Position numbers and translations under genes: made by a program
The notes under the pieces: generated by a model
What the model saw: only the letters and a program-made list of their open reading frames with translations
What the model was told of the DNA's origin: nothing
The model's database searches: none
Origin: Clostridiales bacterium
GTDB taxonomy: Bacteria; Bacillota; Clostridia; Peptostreptococcales; Anaerovoracaceae
Length of the DNA: 64,000 nt
Assembly (NCBI GenBank): GCA_009911365.1
Contig: QXXF01000004.1
Location: 124,001 to 188,000, forward strand
Reading direction: 5' to 3'
Part shown: positions 44,398 to 53,053 of the stretch, in pieces
Numbering within the stretch: position 1 is the stretch's first letter
How the letters are laid out: every line of letters starts with the position of its first letter

Positions 44398-45825
44398 TTA
44401 TACGTTGATTTCCGCCGTTATGCCTAGAATGTCCTGATTGGATTCCAGGACCGGGGCCACGACTTGCCGCAGAAACTCTTCTGTTTGGGCAGGTGCGCAG
44501 CCCACGAAATTTTGCGGCTTCATCAAGCCTGCCAGCTGTTCTTTTGTCATATTGAAGGCAGGGTCGCCTGCGATTCGATCTAGCAGATCATTGTCTAGGC
44601 CTTCTTCTTTTACCCGTTTCCCAGCAGCCATGGAGTGGGTACGGATCTTTTCGTGAAGTTCCTGCCTGTCGCCGCCAGCTTTTACTGCGTCCATGAGAAT
44701 GTTTTCTGTTGCCATGAAAGGCAGCTCGCTCATGAGGCGGGCTTCGATGACCTTCGGATAAACCACTAGGCCGGAGGCCACGTTGAGATAAAGCTCTAGG
44801 ATACCGTCCACTGCTAGAAAACCTTCGGACACACTGATCCGCTTGTTGGCCGAGTCGTCCAGGGTTCGTTCAAACCACTGAGTCGCGGCGGTAAGGGCCG
44901 GGTTCATGGCATCGGACATCACGTAGTTGGCTAGGGCAGCGATTCGTTCGCTCCGCATGGGGTTGCGCTTGTAAGCCATGGCAGAGGAACCAATCTGGTT
45001 TTTCTCAAAAGGTTCTTCCACTTCCTTCAAATGCTGCAGCAGCCGGATATCGTTGGAAAATTTATGCGCGCTCTGAGCAATGCCGGACAGCACGTTCAAC
45101 ACCCGGCTGTCCACTTTTCTGGAATAAGTCTGGCCGGATACGGGATAGCATCCATTGTATCCCATTTTTTCCGCAATCAGTTGATCCAGTTGCTTCACTT
45201 TTTCCCGATCCCCATCAAATAGTTCCAGAAAGCTGGCCTGAGTGCCGGTGGTGCCTTTAGAGCCCAGCAGTTTCAAGGTACTGAGGAGATATTCCACATC
45301 TTCCAGATCCATGATCAGATCTTGAAGCCACAACGTGGCCCGTTTTCCTACTGTAGTAGGCTGGGCTGGCTGAAAATGGGTGAAGCCCAAAGTTGGTAAC
45401 TCTTTATGTTTATCTGCGAAATCCGACAGCTGGGCGATCACGTTGATCAGCTTGCTTCGGATTAGTTTCAGACCTTCAGCCATAATGATCAAATCCGTGT
45501 TATCGCCTACATAACAGGAGGTGGCGCCTAGATGGATGATGCCTTTTGCTTTTGGGCATTGGACTCCATAAGCGTAAACATGTGACATGACATCGTGCCG
45601 GACAATGGCCTCCCGTTTTTTTGCTACATCGTAGTTGATATCATCAGCGCTGGCCTTGAGTTCATCGATCTGTTCCTGCGTGATGTCAAGGCCCAGCTCC
45701 TTTTCAGCTTCTGCAAGAGCGATCCACAGCTTTCGCCAAGTCCTGAATTTCATTTCAGGGGAGAACAGGTATTTCATTTCCTTGCTTGGATACCGCTCGG
45801 ATAAAGGGCTGTTGTAATTCTGCAT
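44398..45825 (-). CDS. purB: adenylosuccinate lyase
   Basis: 475 aa of the fumarase/aspartase superfamily. TSCYVGDNTDL, GFTHFQPAQPTTVGKRA and the signature loop GSSAMAYKRNPMRSE carry the catalytic residues. Acts twice in purine synthesis (SAICAR and adenylosuccinate cleavage). GGAAGGAGACGCAC ribosome site. First gene of purB-purA. Confidence 0.97.
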   Translation of the reverse strand: MQNYNSPLSERYPSKEMKYLFSPEMKFRTWRKLWIALAEAEKELGLDITQEQIDELKASADDINYDVAKKREAIVRHDVMSHVYAYGVQCPKAKGIIHLGATSCYVGDNTDLIIMAEGLKLIRSKLINVIAQLSDFADKHKELPTLGFTHFQPAQPTTVGKRATLWLQDLIMDLEDVEYLLSTLKLLGSKGTTGTQASFLELFDGDREKVKQLDQLIAEKMGYNGCYPVSGQTYSRKVDSRVLNVLSGIAQSAHKFSNDIRLLQHLKEVEEPFEKNQIGSSAMAYKRNPMRSERIAALANYVMSDAMNPALTAATQWFERTLDDSANKRISVSEGFLAVDGILELYLNVASGLVVYPKVIEARLMSELPFMATENILMDAVKAGGDRQELHEKIRTHSMAAGKRVKEEGLDNDLLDRIAGDPAFNMTKEQLAGLMKPQNFVGCAPAQTEEFLRQVVAPVLESNQDILGITAEINV

Positions 45826-45963
45826 GTGCGTCTCCTTCCATATTGATTCGTTTCAAAGAACGCATACAGTATAGCATTTTTATGGTGAGAATACAAGGAA
45901 TTGGTAGAGTGAAGCGCATATTGTAGTGCGCCAGTGCCTTGATTGCTGATTTTTATCAAGTGG

Positions 45964-45993
45964 TTGACCAGTCACAAAGGTCAGTAGTATAAT
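45964..45993 (+). promoter_or_regulatory. promoter with embedded inverted repeat
   Basis: TTGACC, 18-base spacer, TATAAT. TGACC (45965-45969) and GGTCA (45979-45983) form an inverted repeat over the -35, a possible operator. Reads towards the 51-aa ORF; a TCAGCTAA-AAGG-TTAGCTGA hairpin lies in the leader at 46078-46097. Confidence 0.55.
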
Positions 45994-46128
45994 GAATTAT
46001 CTGATTATTAGAATGATTAAATTGTAAAAAAATACAAATATTCATTAAAATAACATATAGGTTGTGTATCATAGAAATCAGCTAAAAGGTTAGCTGAGTG
46101 ACCGGGCAAGCGGGGAAAGGAGATCAAA

Positions 46129-46284
46129 ATGGAGGAAATGGGGATGACGGATAAACAATTTAATCTATTTCTGCGCTTTTTACAAAGATCGTTATTAGAA
46201 GCAAAAGCAGAGCCAGACGCAGATAAGAAAAATGAAAAAATAGATGAAATTTTAGAGGACATACAAAAATCTATTGAGGATTAA
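46129..46284 (+). CDS. 51-aa conserved-looking acidic small protein
   Basis: ATG 46129 sits behind GGAAAGGAGATCAAA, a strong ribosome site, with its own promoter (45964) and terminator (46331). The product begins MEEMGMTDKQFNLFLRFLQR and ends ILEDIQKSIED; it is helical and highly charged, with no signal or membrane segment. I do not recognise a characterised family. All expression signals are in place, so it is likely a real gene. Confidence 0.65.
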   Translation: MEEMGMTDKQFNLFLRFLQRSLLEAKAEPDADKKNEKIDEILEDIQKSIED

Positions 46285-46330
46285 ACAGCAGATGAACGCT
46301 AAATGTGATTTTAGTTATAGATTCTGATTG

Positions 46331-46358
46331 AAGAGCAGGCTTGCCACTGCTCTTTTTT
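46331..46358 (+). terminator. intrinsic terminator after small ORF
   Basis: AAGAGCAG pairs with CTGCTCTT, followed by TTTTCG. Confidence 0.8.
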
Positions 46359-46377
46359 CGTAAAATAGATTCTTAAG

Positions 46378-46413
46378 ACAAAAAGAACCACCGCATCCTT
46401 ACGAATGCGGCGG
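46378..46413 (-). terminator. intrinsic terminator after NrdD-like small gene
   Basis: On the minus strand CCGCCGCATT pairs with GGATGCGGTGG, followed by TTCTTTTTG. Confidence 0.7.
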
Positions 46414-46454
46414 CCCTTTATAATGATGATAAAGCTTTAGGGAAAATTGCTAAT

Positions 46455-46748
46455 TTAAATATACTCCAATGCTGACAAAGGAGCAACCTCTCCAAGAGAG
46501 TGTTTTACCCGGTCCCTTTCCTCTGCGGTTTTCGCATCATTCCAATGATCCATCGTACCTACAAGGTAACCGGTAATCCTGCGGACCCGCTCAAATGGCA
46601 CATGAGAAAAGGTATAATCCAAATCCGCATAATCGCCATCCAACTGGACATCCAACCGTTCCAGTTTTCTCCCATATTTCTCTTCTAGATATTCAACATA
46701 TGCCTGCGCTTCTGTCGCACTGGCGTTCCCCGTAATTGTAACGTCCAA
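46455..46748 (-). CDS. small NrdD-like protein (anaerobic ribonucleotide reductase C-terminal-like)
   Basis: 97 aa. The part RVRRITGYLVGTMDHWNDAK followed by AEERDRVKHS closely resembles the segment near the C-terminus of anaerobic ribonucleoside-triphosphate reductases (NrdD), but the catalytic barrel and glycyl-radical domain are absent. Stand-alone copies of this small domain occur in Clostridia; their role is unknown. The N-terminal half (VTITGNASATEAQAYVEYLE) is not part of it. It has its own terminator at 46378 and GGAGGTGGATT as ribosome site. Confidence 0.65.
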   Translation of the reverse strand: MDVTITGNASATEAQAYVEYLEEKYGRKLERLDVQLDGDYADLDYTFSHVPFERVRRITGYLVGTMDHWNDAKTAEERDRVKHSLGEVAPLSALEYI

Positions 46749-46983
46749 ATAAATCCACCTCCCAATACTGATGGCTACTGATTCCCTATTTTGAGAATCT
46801 AAACCATAAGATCAAATCCATTATACACCAGAACACTACATTTTGTATAGTCTTTTATGAAAAAATATAGATATTGTATTTGGCCGCACAGTACGAAAAA
46901 GCGGTGAGACAGGCTATTTTACTGGCATAGGGCCTTATAAAAATTTTGAAAAATAATTGGCATAGCGATAGAGCCTGATCCCC

Positions 46984-47012
46984 TTGCAACCCTACTTAAC
47001 ATATAGTAAAAT
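46984..47012 (+). promoter_or_regulatory. Rrf2-gene promoter with TTAACATATAG motif
   Basis: TTGCAA, 17-base spacer, TAAAAT. TTAACATATAG (46996-47006) fills the end of the spacer and nearly recurs downstream of the metY promoter, so it is a candidate autoregulatory operator. Confidence 0.5.
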
Positions 47013-47034
47013 AGAAAAATGAGGAGGTGCTTTT

Positions 47035-47472
47035 ATGAAAATTTCAACAAAAGGCAGATATGCGCTGCGTGTGATGCTGGATTTGGCGATTCATAACACA
47101 GGCGAATACATTCCTTTAAAGGACGTTTCTCAGAGGCAGGGCATTACTGTAAAATATTTGGAACAGATCATTCCTCAGCTAAAAAAGGGGGGCTATTTGA
47201 AAAGCACAAGGGGCAATAGCGGTGGCTATCGATTGGCTCGAGAACCTAGGGAATATGTGATTGGCGACATTTTACGGATCATGGAAGGCAGCCTGGCACC
47301 GGTTTCTTGCCTGGAAGATGAAGCGAATCTCTGCGAAATGAGCAATGCCTGCCTGACTCTGGATTTTTGGAAAGGCTTGGATAAGGCGATTTCTGATTAT
47401 GTGAATAGCGTGACCCTGCAGGATCTTTTGGACCAGTATCACAATACGCAGGGCAATGACTATTCGATATGA
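47035..47472 (+). CDS. Rrf2-family transcriptional regulator (CymR/IscR-like)
   Basis: 145 aa. Winged-helix Rrf2 protein starting MKISTKGRYALRVMLDLA, with GGYRLAREP as the wing. Three cysteines in CLEDEANLC and NACLTLDFW have the spacing (x7, x5) seen in Fe-S-binding IscR-type clostridial members; CymR of Bacillus lacks them. It lies immediately upstream of metY and cysK, so control of sulfur assimilation or cysteine level is likely. AGGAGG ribosome site. Confidence 0.9.
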   Translation: MKISTKGRYALRVMLDLAIHNTGEYIPLKDVSQRQGITVKYLEQIIPQLKKGGYLKSTRGNSGGYRLAREPREYVIGDILRIMEGSLAPVSCLEDEANLCEMSNACLTLDFWKGLDKAISDYVNSVTLQDLLDQYHNTQGNDYSI

Positions 47473-47539
47473 TTTAGGGGGAAAAAGCTATTGGCTAAAA
47501 GGCAGTGGCAAAATTTTGCTCAAAGGTTTCGGATACTGG

Positions 47540-47590
47540 TTGACAGATGAAAAAAGAAGTGTTATATTGAATTCATATTAAACATATAGG
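47540..47590 (+). promoter_or_regulatory. metY promoter and candidate Rrf2 operator
   Basis: TTGACA (47540), 17-base spacer, TATATT (47563). TTAAACATATAGG at 47578-47590 lies over the likely start site and resembles the motif in the Rrf2 promoter. Confidence 0.6.
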
Positions 47591-47630
47591 AAAAATGAAT
47601 TATGGTAGAACAAAGAAAAGAGGGATGAAA

Positions 47631-48920
47631 ATGGCGAACGAAAAATGGAGATTTGAAACAAGACAGGTACATGTTGGGCAGGAACAAGCGGACCCGGCCA
47701 CAGATGCGAGAGCGGTTCCCATTTATGCCTCTGCGTCGTATGTGTTCCACGATTCTGCGGACGCGGCGGATCGATTCAGCCTAAAGGCTCCCGGAAATAT
47801 TTATGGAAGGCTGACAAATCCGACACAAGACATCTTCGAGCAGCGGATCGCTTCTTTAGAAGGGGGTGCCGCAGCATTGGCTACTGCTTCGGGTGCGGCG
47901 GCGATCACTTATGTTTTCCAAGCACTGGCGAGACAGGGTGAACATATTGTAGCGGCAAAGACGATCTATGGCGGGACTTACAATCTACTGGCACATACAC
48001 TAGAGTTGCAGGGCATCACTACCACTTTTGTGGATCCGGAAATAGACGATGAATTTGAAGCGGCAATCCAGGAAAACACAAAGGCGATTTTCATTGAAAG
48101 CCTAGGTAATCCTTGTTCTAATATTATTGATATCGAAGCTTTGGCGGAAATAGCGCACAAGCATAACATTCCGCTAGTGGTCGATTCTACATTTGCGACG
48201 CCATATTTGTTGCGGCCACTGGAACACGGTGCGGACATAGTCGTGCATTCTGCGACAAAGTTCATTGGCGGGCATGGGACGGCCATCGGCGGTATCATTA
48301 TAGATGGCGGGAATTTTGATTGGAAGGCTTCTGGACAGTACCCGTGGATTAGCGAGCCGAATCCAAGTTATCATGGGATTTCCTTTGCTGAGGCAGCTGG
48401 TCCGGCGGCTTTTACCACGTATATCCGTGCGGTCTTACTGCGGGACACAGGTGCGACTCTTTCGCCTTTCCATGCGTTTATATTCCTGCAGGGCTTAGAA
48501 ACGCTGTCGCTCAGAGTAGAAAGGCATGTGGAGAACGCACTGAAGATCGTGGAATTTTTAGATCAGAATCCGCAGGTAGAAGCTGTGCGTCATCCATCGT
48601 TGAAAAACGATCCAAGCCACGGATTGTACAAAAAGTACTTTCCAAAGGGTGGCGGCTCCATTTTTACATTTGAAATAAAAGGCAGTGCCGAAACTGCGAA
48701 AAAGTTCATTGACAATCTGGAGATCTTCTCATTGCTGGCGAATGTGGCGGATGTGAAATCTCTGGCGATCCATCCAGCAAGCACGACACACTCTCAGCTA
48801 ACAGAAACAGAGCTGCGAGAGCAGGGCATCAAGCCTAACACCATCAGGCTGTCCATTGGAACGGAGCATGTGGATGATTTGATCACAGCGCTTGCGGATG
48901 CTTTTGCGGCAGTTCGATAA
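47631..48920 (+). CDS. metY: O-acetylhomoserine sulfhydrylase/aminocarboxypropyltransferase
   Basis: 429 aa from ATG 47631 (GAGGG upstream). Cys/Met-metabolism PLP enzyme that makes homocysteine or methionine precursors from O-acetylhomoserine and sulfide. FETRQVHVGQ, PIYASASYVF, GRLTNPTQDIFEQRIASLEG, VDSTFATPYLLRPLEHGAD, PLP lysine HSATKFIGGHGTAIGG and HPASTTHSQL are typical of MetY, longer than CGS-type enzymes. Under a promoter with a putative Rrf2 site. Confidence 0.95.
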   Translation: MANEKWRFETRQVHVGQEQADPATDARAVPIYASASYVFHDSADAADRFSLKAPGNIYGRLTNPTQDIFEQRIASLEGGAAALATASGAAAITYVFQALARQGEHIVAAKTIYGGTYNLLAHTLELQGITTTFVDPEIDDEFEAAIQENTKAIFIESLGNPCSNIIDIEALAEIAHKHNIPLVVDSTFATPYLLRPLEHGADIVVHSATKFIGGHGTAIGGIIIDGGNFDWKASGQYPWISEPNPSYHGISFAEAAGPAAFTTYIRAVLLRDTGATLSPFHAFIFLQGLETLSLRVERHVENALKIVEFLDQNPQVEAVRHPSLKNDPSHGLYKKYFPKGGGSIFTFEIKGSAETAKKFIDNLEIFSLLANVADVKSLAIHPASTTHSQLTETELREQGIKPNTIRLSIGTEHVDDLITALADAFAAVR

Positions 48921-49092
48921 ATAGTAAATAGATGATGCGTTTGCTTTGGGAAAGACGGCCAATGATTGAAGGGGATGTTGTATCCGAAGGCTGTCAGCCA
49001 GACCGTATTGAAAATATTAAAGCAAAGGGTTTGACAGAAACAAGTTTTAAAAAATACGTGTCATGCACAAGCTATATGGAGGAGGAACAAGA

Positions 49093-50025
49093 ATGGCAAA
49101 TATTTATCAGGGAATTTTAGGATTGATCGGAAATACGCCGCTGGTAGAGGTAACGAATTTAGAGAAAAAACATCAGCTGGAGGCAAGGTTGCTGGCAAAG
49201 GTGGAATATTTCAACCCAGCTGGCAGCAGCAAAGATCGGATTGCGAAAGCGATGATCGAAGACGCAGAAGCAGCTGGGACGCTGAAGACCGGATCGGTCA
49301 TCATTGAGCCCACTTCTGGAAACACAGGGATCGGGCTTGCGGCCATTGCCGCATCTAAAGGTTATAAAGTGATCCTGACCATGCCAGAGACCATGAGCGC
49401 AGAACGGCGAAACATCTTAAAGGCCTATGGAGCGGAAATCGTGCTGACGGAAGGTGCGAAAGGAATGGCTGGCGCGATCGCTAAAGCGGAAGAATTGGCA
49501 AAAGAAACCGAAGATGCGTTCATTCCAGGACAGTTCGTAAATCCATCAAACCCAAAGATCCATCGGGAAACCACGGGACCTGAGATCTGGAAAGACACAG
49601 ATGGCGCAGTGGATATTCTGGTGGCGGGCGTAGGTACTGGCGGCACTCTGACAGGGGCAGGAGAGTACTTGAAATCTCAGAAGCCAGAGATCCAGGTAGT
49701 GGCAGTAGAGCCGGAAACATCTGCTGTGCTGTCTGGCGGAAAAGCTGGCTCCCACAAGATTCAAGGGATCGGAGCAGGGTTTGTGCCAGAAGTGCTGAAC
49801 ACAGAGATCTATGATGAGATCATCAAGATCAACAATGAAGTCTGCTTTGAGACAGCGAAAGAGCTGGCAAAAGAGGAAGGGATCTTAGTGGGCATTTCTG
49901 CGGGCGCGGCGCTGAACGCAGCCATTCAGCTGGCACAGAGGAAAGAAAACAAAGGCAAGACTATCGTAGCTATCCTGCCGGACAGCGGCGATCGATACTA
50001 TACAACCCCTCTGTTTGGCGCATAA
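49093..50025 (+). CDS. cysK: cysteine synthase A
   Basis: 310 aa from ATG 49093 behind GGAGGAACAAG. Forms cysteine from O-acetylserine and sulfide. PLP lysine in NPAGSSKDRIAKAM, TSGNTGIGLAAIAA for substrate binding, GTGGTLTGAGEYLK for PLP phosphate, ISAGAALNAA. It follows metY by 172 bases and probably shares control by the Rrf2 protein. The short ORF between them (48932) lacks support. Confidence 0.96.
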   Translation: MANIYQGILGLIGNTPLVEVTNLEKKHQLEARLLAKVEYFNPAGSSKDRIAKAMIEDAEAAGTLKTGSVIIEPTSGNTGIGLAAIAASKGYKVILTMPETMSAERRNILKAYGAEIVLTEGAKGMAGAIAKAEELAKETEDAFIPGQFVNPSNPKIHRETTGPEIWKDTDGAVDILVAGVGTGGTLTGAGEYLKSQKPEIQVVAVEPETSAVLSGGKAGSHKIQGIGAGFVPEVLNTEIYDEIIKINNEVCFETAKELAKEEGILVGISAGAALNAAIQLAQRKENKGKTIVAILPDSGDRYYTTPLFGA

Positions 50026-50043
50026 AAAATAAATTTTTATAAA

Positions 50044-50127
50044 AAACAGGCAGAATTGTAAACCTGTTGCTTTCAAAATTGCTAGGCAAAACCTGTTGAC
50101 GTACATTGCTGGACAGCTTTGCCTAGC
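50044..50127. repeat. inverted repeats downstream of cysK
   Basis: GCTAGGCAAA (50081-50090) and TTTGCCTAGC (50118-50127) form a perfect 10-bp inverted repeat with a 27-base loop. AACAGG (50045) can pair with CCTGTT at either 50063 or 50092. No T-run. Role unknown. Confidence 0.5.
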
Positions 50128-50174
50128 AGCCTCAGCAAGTACGGCGAAAAAATTCAAAAAAACAAAATTATGGA

Positions 50175-50203
50175 TTGCAAAAAAGGAAGACTACGAGTAT
50201 AAT
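50175..50203 (+). promoter_or_regulatory. promoter immediately ahead of a terminator
   Basis: TTGCAA, 17-base spacer, TATAAT. The predicted start (about 50210) is only about 17 bases before a strong terminator hairpin at 50227. Confidence 0.65.
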
Positions 50204-50226
50204 CTACATTATAAGTTTGCGAAAGC

Positions 50227-50278
50227 GCTATAAATTTCCTTGTTTTTGATTGATAAACAAGAATTTATAGCTTTTTTT
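50227..50278 (+). terminator. strong terminator in the AEC-gene leader
   Basis: GCTATAAATT...TTGTTT pairs with AAACAA...AATTTATAGC, followed by TTTTTTTG. Confidence 0.85.
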
Positions 50279-50379
50279 GTTAGATGCGGAGCAGGGCCAG
50301 AAAATGGCCGTGCCCCAGGAGCCGCAAGGATCTGCAAGTGGTCGACGCGACACTTAAATAATTAGGAGGTGACAACAAG

Positions 50380-51312
50380 ATGGCGCTTATCTGGCCTATA
50401 CTCAATTCACTGATCATGATTTTCATTTTGATCGTCCCAGGACTGTTCTTCCAAAAAAGAGAACTTCTGACAGAGCATCAGAACGATGCGATTTCCAGCA
50501 TTGTAGTCAACCTCACATGGCCCTGCCTGGTCATTGATGCCATGCAGCTGGAATTCAGCATTCAGACCCTAAAGGACACAGGATACATATCAGCCATGGC
50601 AACGGTCATCTTTGCGGTCCTGATTTTGATCAGCGTTCCTTTGGCAAAGTTGCTGCGGATGTCCAAGACAAAACAATACGTGACTATTTTTATGATGCTG
50701 TTTGGAAACACGGGATTTATCGGGATCCCGGTGATAAAGGCGCTGTATGGAACGAACGCCATTTTTTTCGCCGCTATCGTGGAATTGATGAACGACGTGT
50801 TTTTGTTCACATTGGGGATCGTGCTGATCCAGCTTTCCGCAGGGGCACGGCTAAAAATCAATCTGCGTCAATTCCTGAACCCAGGGCTGATTGGCGTGAT
50901 TATTGGACTAGGCCTGTTCCTCCTGAACATCCAGCTGCCAGAGCTTTTCAGCGGCTGCATCGAAATGATCGGAAACGCCACAACGCCTCTGACCATGTTC
51001 GTCATTGGGTTTCAGTTGGGCGGGCTCAAGCTTAAAGAAATCGCTGGAGATTGGAAGGTTTATGCGGTCTGCTTTATAAAACTGCTGATCGTGCCTGTCG
51101 CTGCGCTGGTTGTAGCCAAGCTATGGGCCGGAGATTTGACGCTGCTAGAAAAAGTCCTAGTGGTCAGCTTCGCCATGCCTGTGGCTTCGGTTTCCGCTAT
51201 TTTCAGTCAGCAGTACAAGGGCGAAGCGGCCTTTGCTACCAAGACCGTGCTGCTCTCCACTGTGTTTTCCATTATCACCATCCCGATTTTCGCCATTATT
51301 TTGGAATTATAG
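50380..51312 (+). CDS. AEC-family (auxin efflux carrier) transporter
   Basis: 310 aa with about ten hydrophobic helices in two repeats; IVVNLTWPCLVIDAM, FGNTGFIGIPVIKALYG and the C-terminal FAMPVASVSAIFSQQY are family landmarks. AEC proteins move organic anions such as malate, or unknown metabolites, across the membrane. AGGAGG ribosome site. It sits upstream of the PAS/sigma-54 regulator with a 38-base gap and may be co-transcribed. Confidence 0.9.
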   Translation: MALIWPILNSLIMIFILIVPGLFFQKRELLTEHQNDAISSIVVNLTWPCLVIDAMQLEFSIQTLKDTGYISAMATVIFAVLILISVPLAKLLRMSKTKQYVTIFMMLFGNTGFIGIPVIKALYGTNAIFFAAIVELMNDVFLFTLGIVLIQLSAGARLKINLRQFLNPGLIGVIIGLGLFLLNIQLPELFSGCIEMIGNATTPLTMFVIGFQLGGLKLKEIAGDWKVYAVCFIKLLIVPVAALVVAKLWAGDLTLLEKVLVVSFAMPVASVSAIFSQQYKGEAAFATKTVLLSTVFSIITIPIFAIILEL

Positions 51313-51350
51313 ATGAAGGGAAAGAGGAACTCGTAAGGAGGGAACATCCT

Positions 51351-52715
51351 ATGGCTCTGGAAAAAAATCTTCCCATCGAAGCGATCATGACAGCTTTTGA
51401 AGCGTCGTACGATGGACTTCATATCTTGGACTGTGAAGGAAACACGTTATATATTAATAATGCCTGCACCAGGATTGAGGGTATTTCCAGGGAAGAGGCC
51501 ATGAAGAAAAATATCAGGCAGCTGCTGGAGGAAGGGGCATATTCCGAATCCGTGACCCTAAAAGTGCTGGGAACCCAAGAGGCGACTACCATTATCCAGA
51601 CTGCGAAAAACGGCAACCAGCTTCTGACCACAGGAACGCCAGTGTTCGGCAAAGACGGAAAGATTGATAAAGTGGTGGTGAATTCCAGGGATATCACGGA
51701 TCTGAACGATCTGAAGAAAGAATTGTCCGCAAAGAAAACAGAGCTGGCACATCTGCGGCTAGAGCAAGGAAGGTTCGGCGCTGTTATTGCCAAGAGCGCA
51801 GCTATGCAGAGAGTACTGCGTTTGGCTTTGACTGTGGCGAAAGTGGATTCCAGTGTGCTGATCACTGGAGAATCCGGCGTTGGAAAAGGCATGCTCGCGG
51901 AATTTATTCATAAAAACAGCAACAGGGGGCAGGGGCCTTTTATCAAGATCGATTGCAGCAGTATCCCGGAATCCTTGTTTGAATCTGAACTCTTTGGATA
52001 CGAAAAGGGAGCGTTTACAGGGGCGCAGAAAGCAGGAAAAATCGGACTGCTGGAAATGGGCAATGGCGGGAGCGTTTTCTTGGATGAAATCGGAGAAATG
52101 CCCATGGCCTTGCAGCCAAAGCTGATGCGTGCTATCCAAGACAGGGAGGTCATGCCGGTAGGGGGACAAAAAGTGAAAAAACTGGATGTCAGGTTCATTT
52201 CTGCTACCAACGTGGATCTGACGCGGATGATCCGGGAAAAACAATTCAGAGAGGATCTATACTATCGTCTCAATGTAGTGCCGATCCACATCCCGCCTTT
52301 AAAAGAACGGCAGGAAGATCTGATCCCGCTGATCAAACATTTGCTGGAAAAGATCAACAGCCGATATGGGTTTGAAAAACAAATGGCTGCTGACGTGCAT
52401 GCTGCCTTTTTACAGTATTCTTGGCCGGGAAACGTAAGGCAGATGGAAAATTTCATTGAACGGCTGGTGGTCAGTACGCCTGAAAACATGATTCATCTGC
52501 GGGACGTGCCTTGCGATATGCTGTCTGTTGCCGACGATCACAGCTTTCAGTTTGATTTGGACATAGAAAGTTACAAGGATATTTTAGCTCGATGCGATTC
52601 CTTTCTCATCGAACAAGCCATCAAAAAAGAGGGCTCCATCCCCAAGGCCGCGGCCAAGCTAGGGGTCGATCCCACCACGCTTAGGAGAAAGCTAGAGCGG
52701 TACAAAAAGAAATAG
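51351..52715 (+). CDS. PAS-domain sigma-54-dependent transcriptional activator
   Basis: 454 aa from ATG 51351 (AAGGAGGG upstream); the longer open frame overlaps the AEC gene and has no ribosome site. Residues 1-120 are a PAS sensor (FEASYDGLHILDCEGNTLYI), a short coiled linker follows, and the AAA+ domain (about 145-375) shows Walker A GESGVGKG, the sigma-54 contact motif GAFTGA, Walker B GSVFLDEIG and RLNVVPIHIPPL. A Fis-type HTH closes the protein (IPKAAAKLGVDPTTLRRKL). It presumably senses a metabolite and activates the -24/-12 promoter at 52964. Confidence 0.96.
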   Translation: MALEKNLPIEAIMTAFEASYDGLHILDCEGNTLYINNACTRIEGISREEAMKKNIRQLLEEGAYSESVTLKVLGTQEATTIIQTAKNGNQLLTTGTPVFGKDGKIDKVVVNSRDITDLNDLKKELSAKKTELAHLRLEQGRFGAVIAKSAAMQRVLRLALTVAKVDSSVLITGESGVGKGMLAEFIHKNSNRGQGPFIKIDCSSIPESLFESELFGYEKGAFTGAQKAGKIGLLEMGNGGSVFLDEIGEMPMALQPKLMRAIQDREVMPVGGQKVKKLDVRFISATNVDLTRMIREKQFREDLYYRLNVVPIHIPPLKERQEDLIPLIKHLLEKINSRYGFEKQMAADVHAAFLQYSWPGNVRQMENFIERLVVSTPENMIHLRDVPCDMLSVADDHSFQFDLDIESYKDILARCDSFLIEQAIKKEGSIPKAAAKLGVDPTTLRRKLERYKKK

Positions 52716-52716
52716 G

Positions 52717-52853
52717 GCGTTTTTGCACGGATAAAATGCGCAAATGCCCGATACTCCCGCTTTACTTTCTTCTGCGATTTCAATCTCAACTTCATATCTT
52801 TTTGAGATATGCGTGCATTTTTGCCGCATATTTTTTTGTGCGTTTTTGCGAAA
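52717..52853 (+). promoter_or_regulatory. candidate upstream activator sites
   Basis: Three similar words upstream of the -24/-12 promoter: GCGTTTTTGCACGG (52717), GCGTGCATTTTTGCCGCA (52811) and TGCGTTTTTGCGAAA (52839). They lie 110-250 bases before the promoter, the usual distance for enhancer-binding proteins. Confidence 0.4.
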
Positions 52854-52963
52854 GGTTCGAGATAAACGCACTTTCATAAAAATGAACTTCAAAAAAGGCA
52901 AATTCATCAATGAAATGTTAAATAAAACAGCAAAACAATTCAAAAATCCCAAACTTCTGATAC

Positions 52964-52980
52964 TTGGCATTGCTTTTGCG
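52964..52980 (+). promoter_or_regulatory. sigma-54 (-24/-12) promoter
   Basis: TTGGCATTGCTTTTGCG: GG at 52966 and GC at 52978 are 12 bases apart, as in the TGGCAC-N5-TTGC consensus. It reads into the agmatinase-like gene, right after a sigma-54 activator gene. Confidence 0.75.
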
Positions 52981-53053
52981 TTATTAGTAGACAAGCAATC
53001 GCTGTTATACAAATAGCAGAGTTAAAAAAGCTCTGCGTTCATAGGAGGTTAAC

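Noticed and set aside
48932-49120. 62-codon ORF between metY and cysK
   Set aside because: No ribosome site, overlaps the start of cysK in another frame, no recognisable protein pattern.
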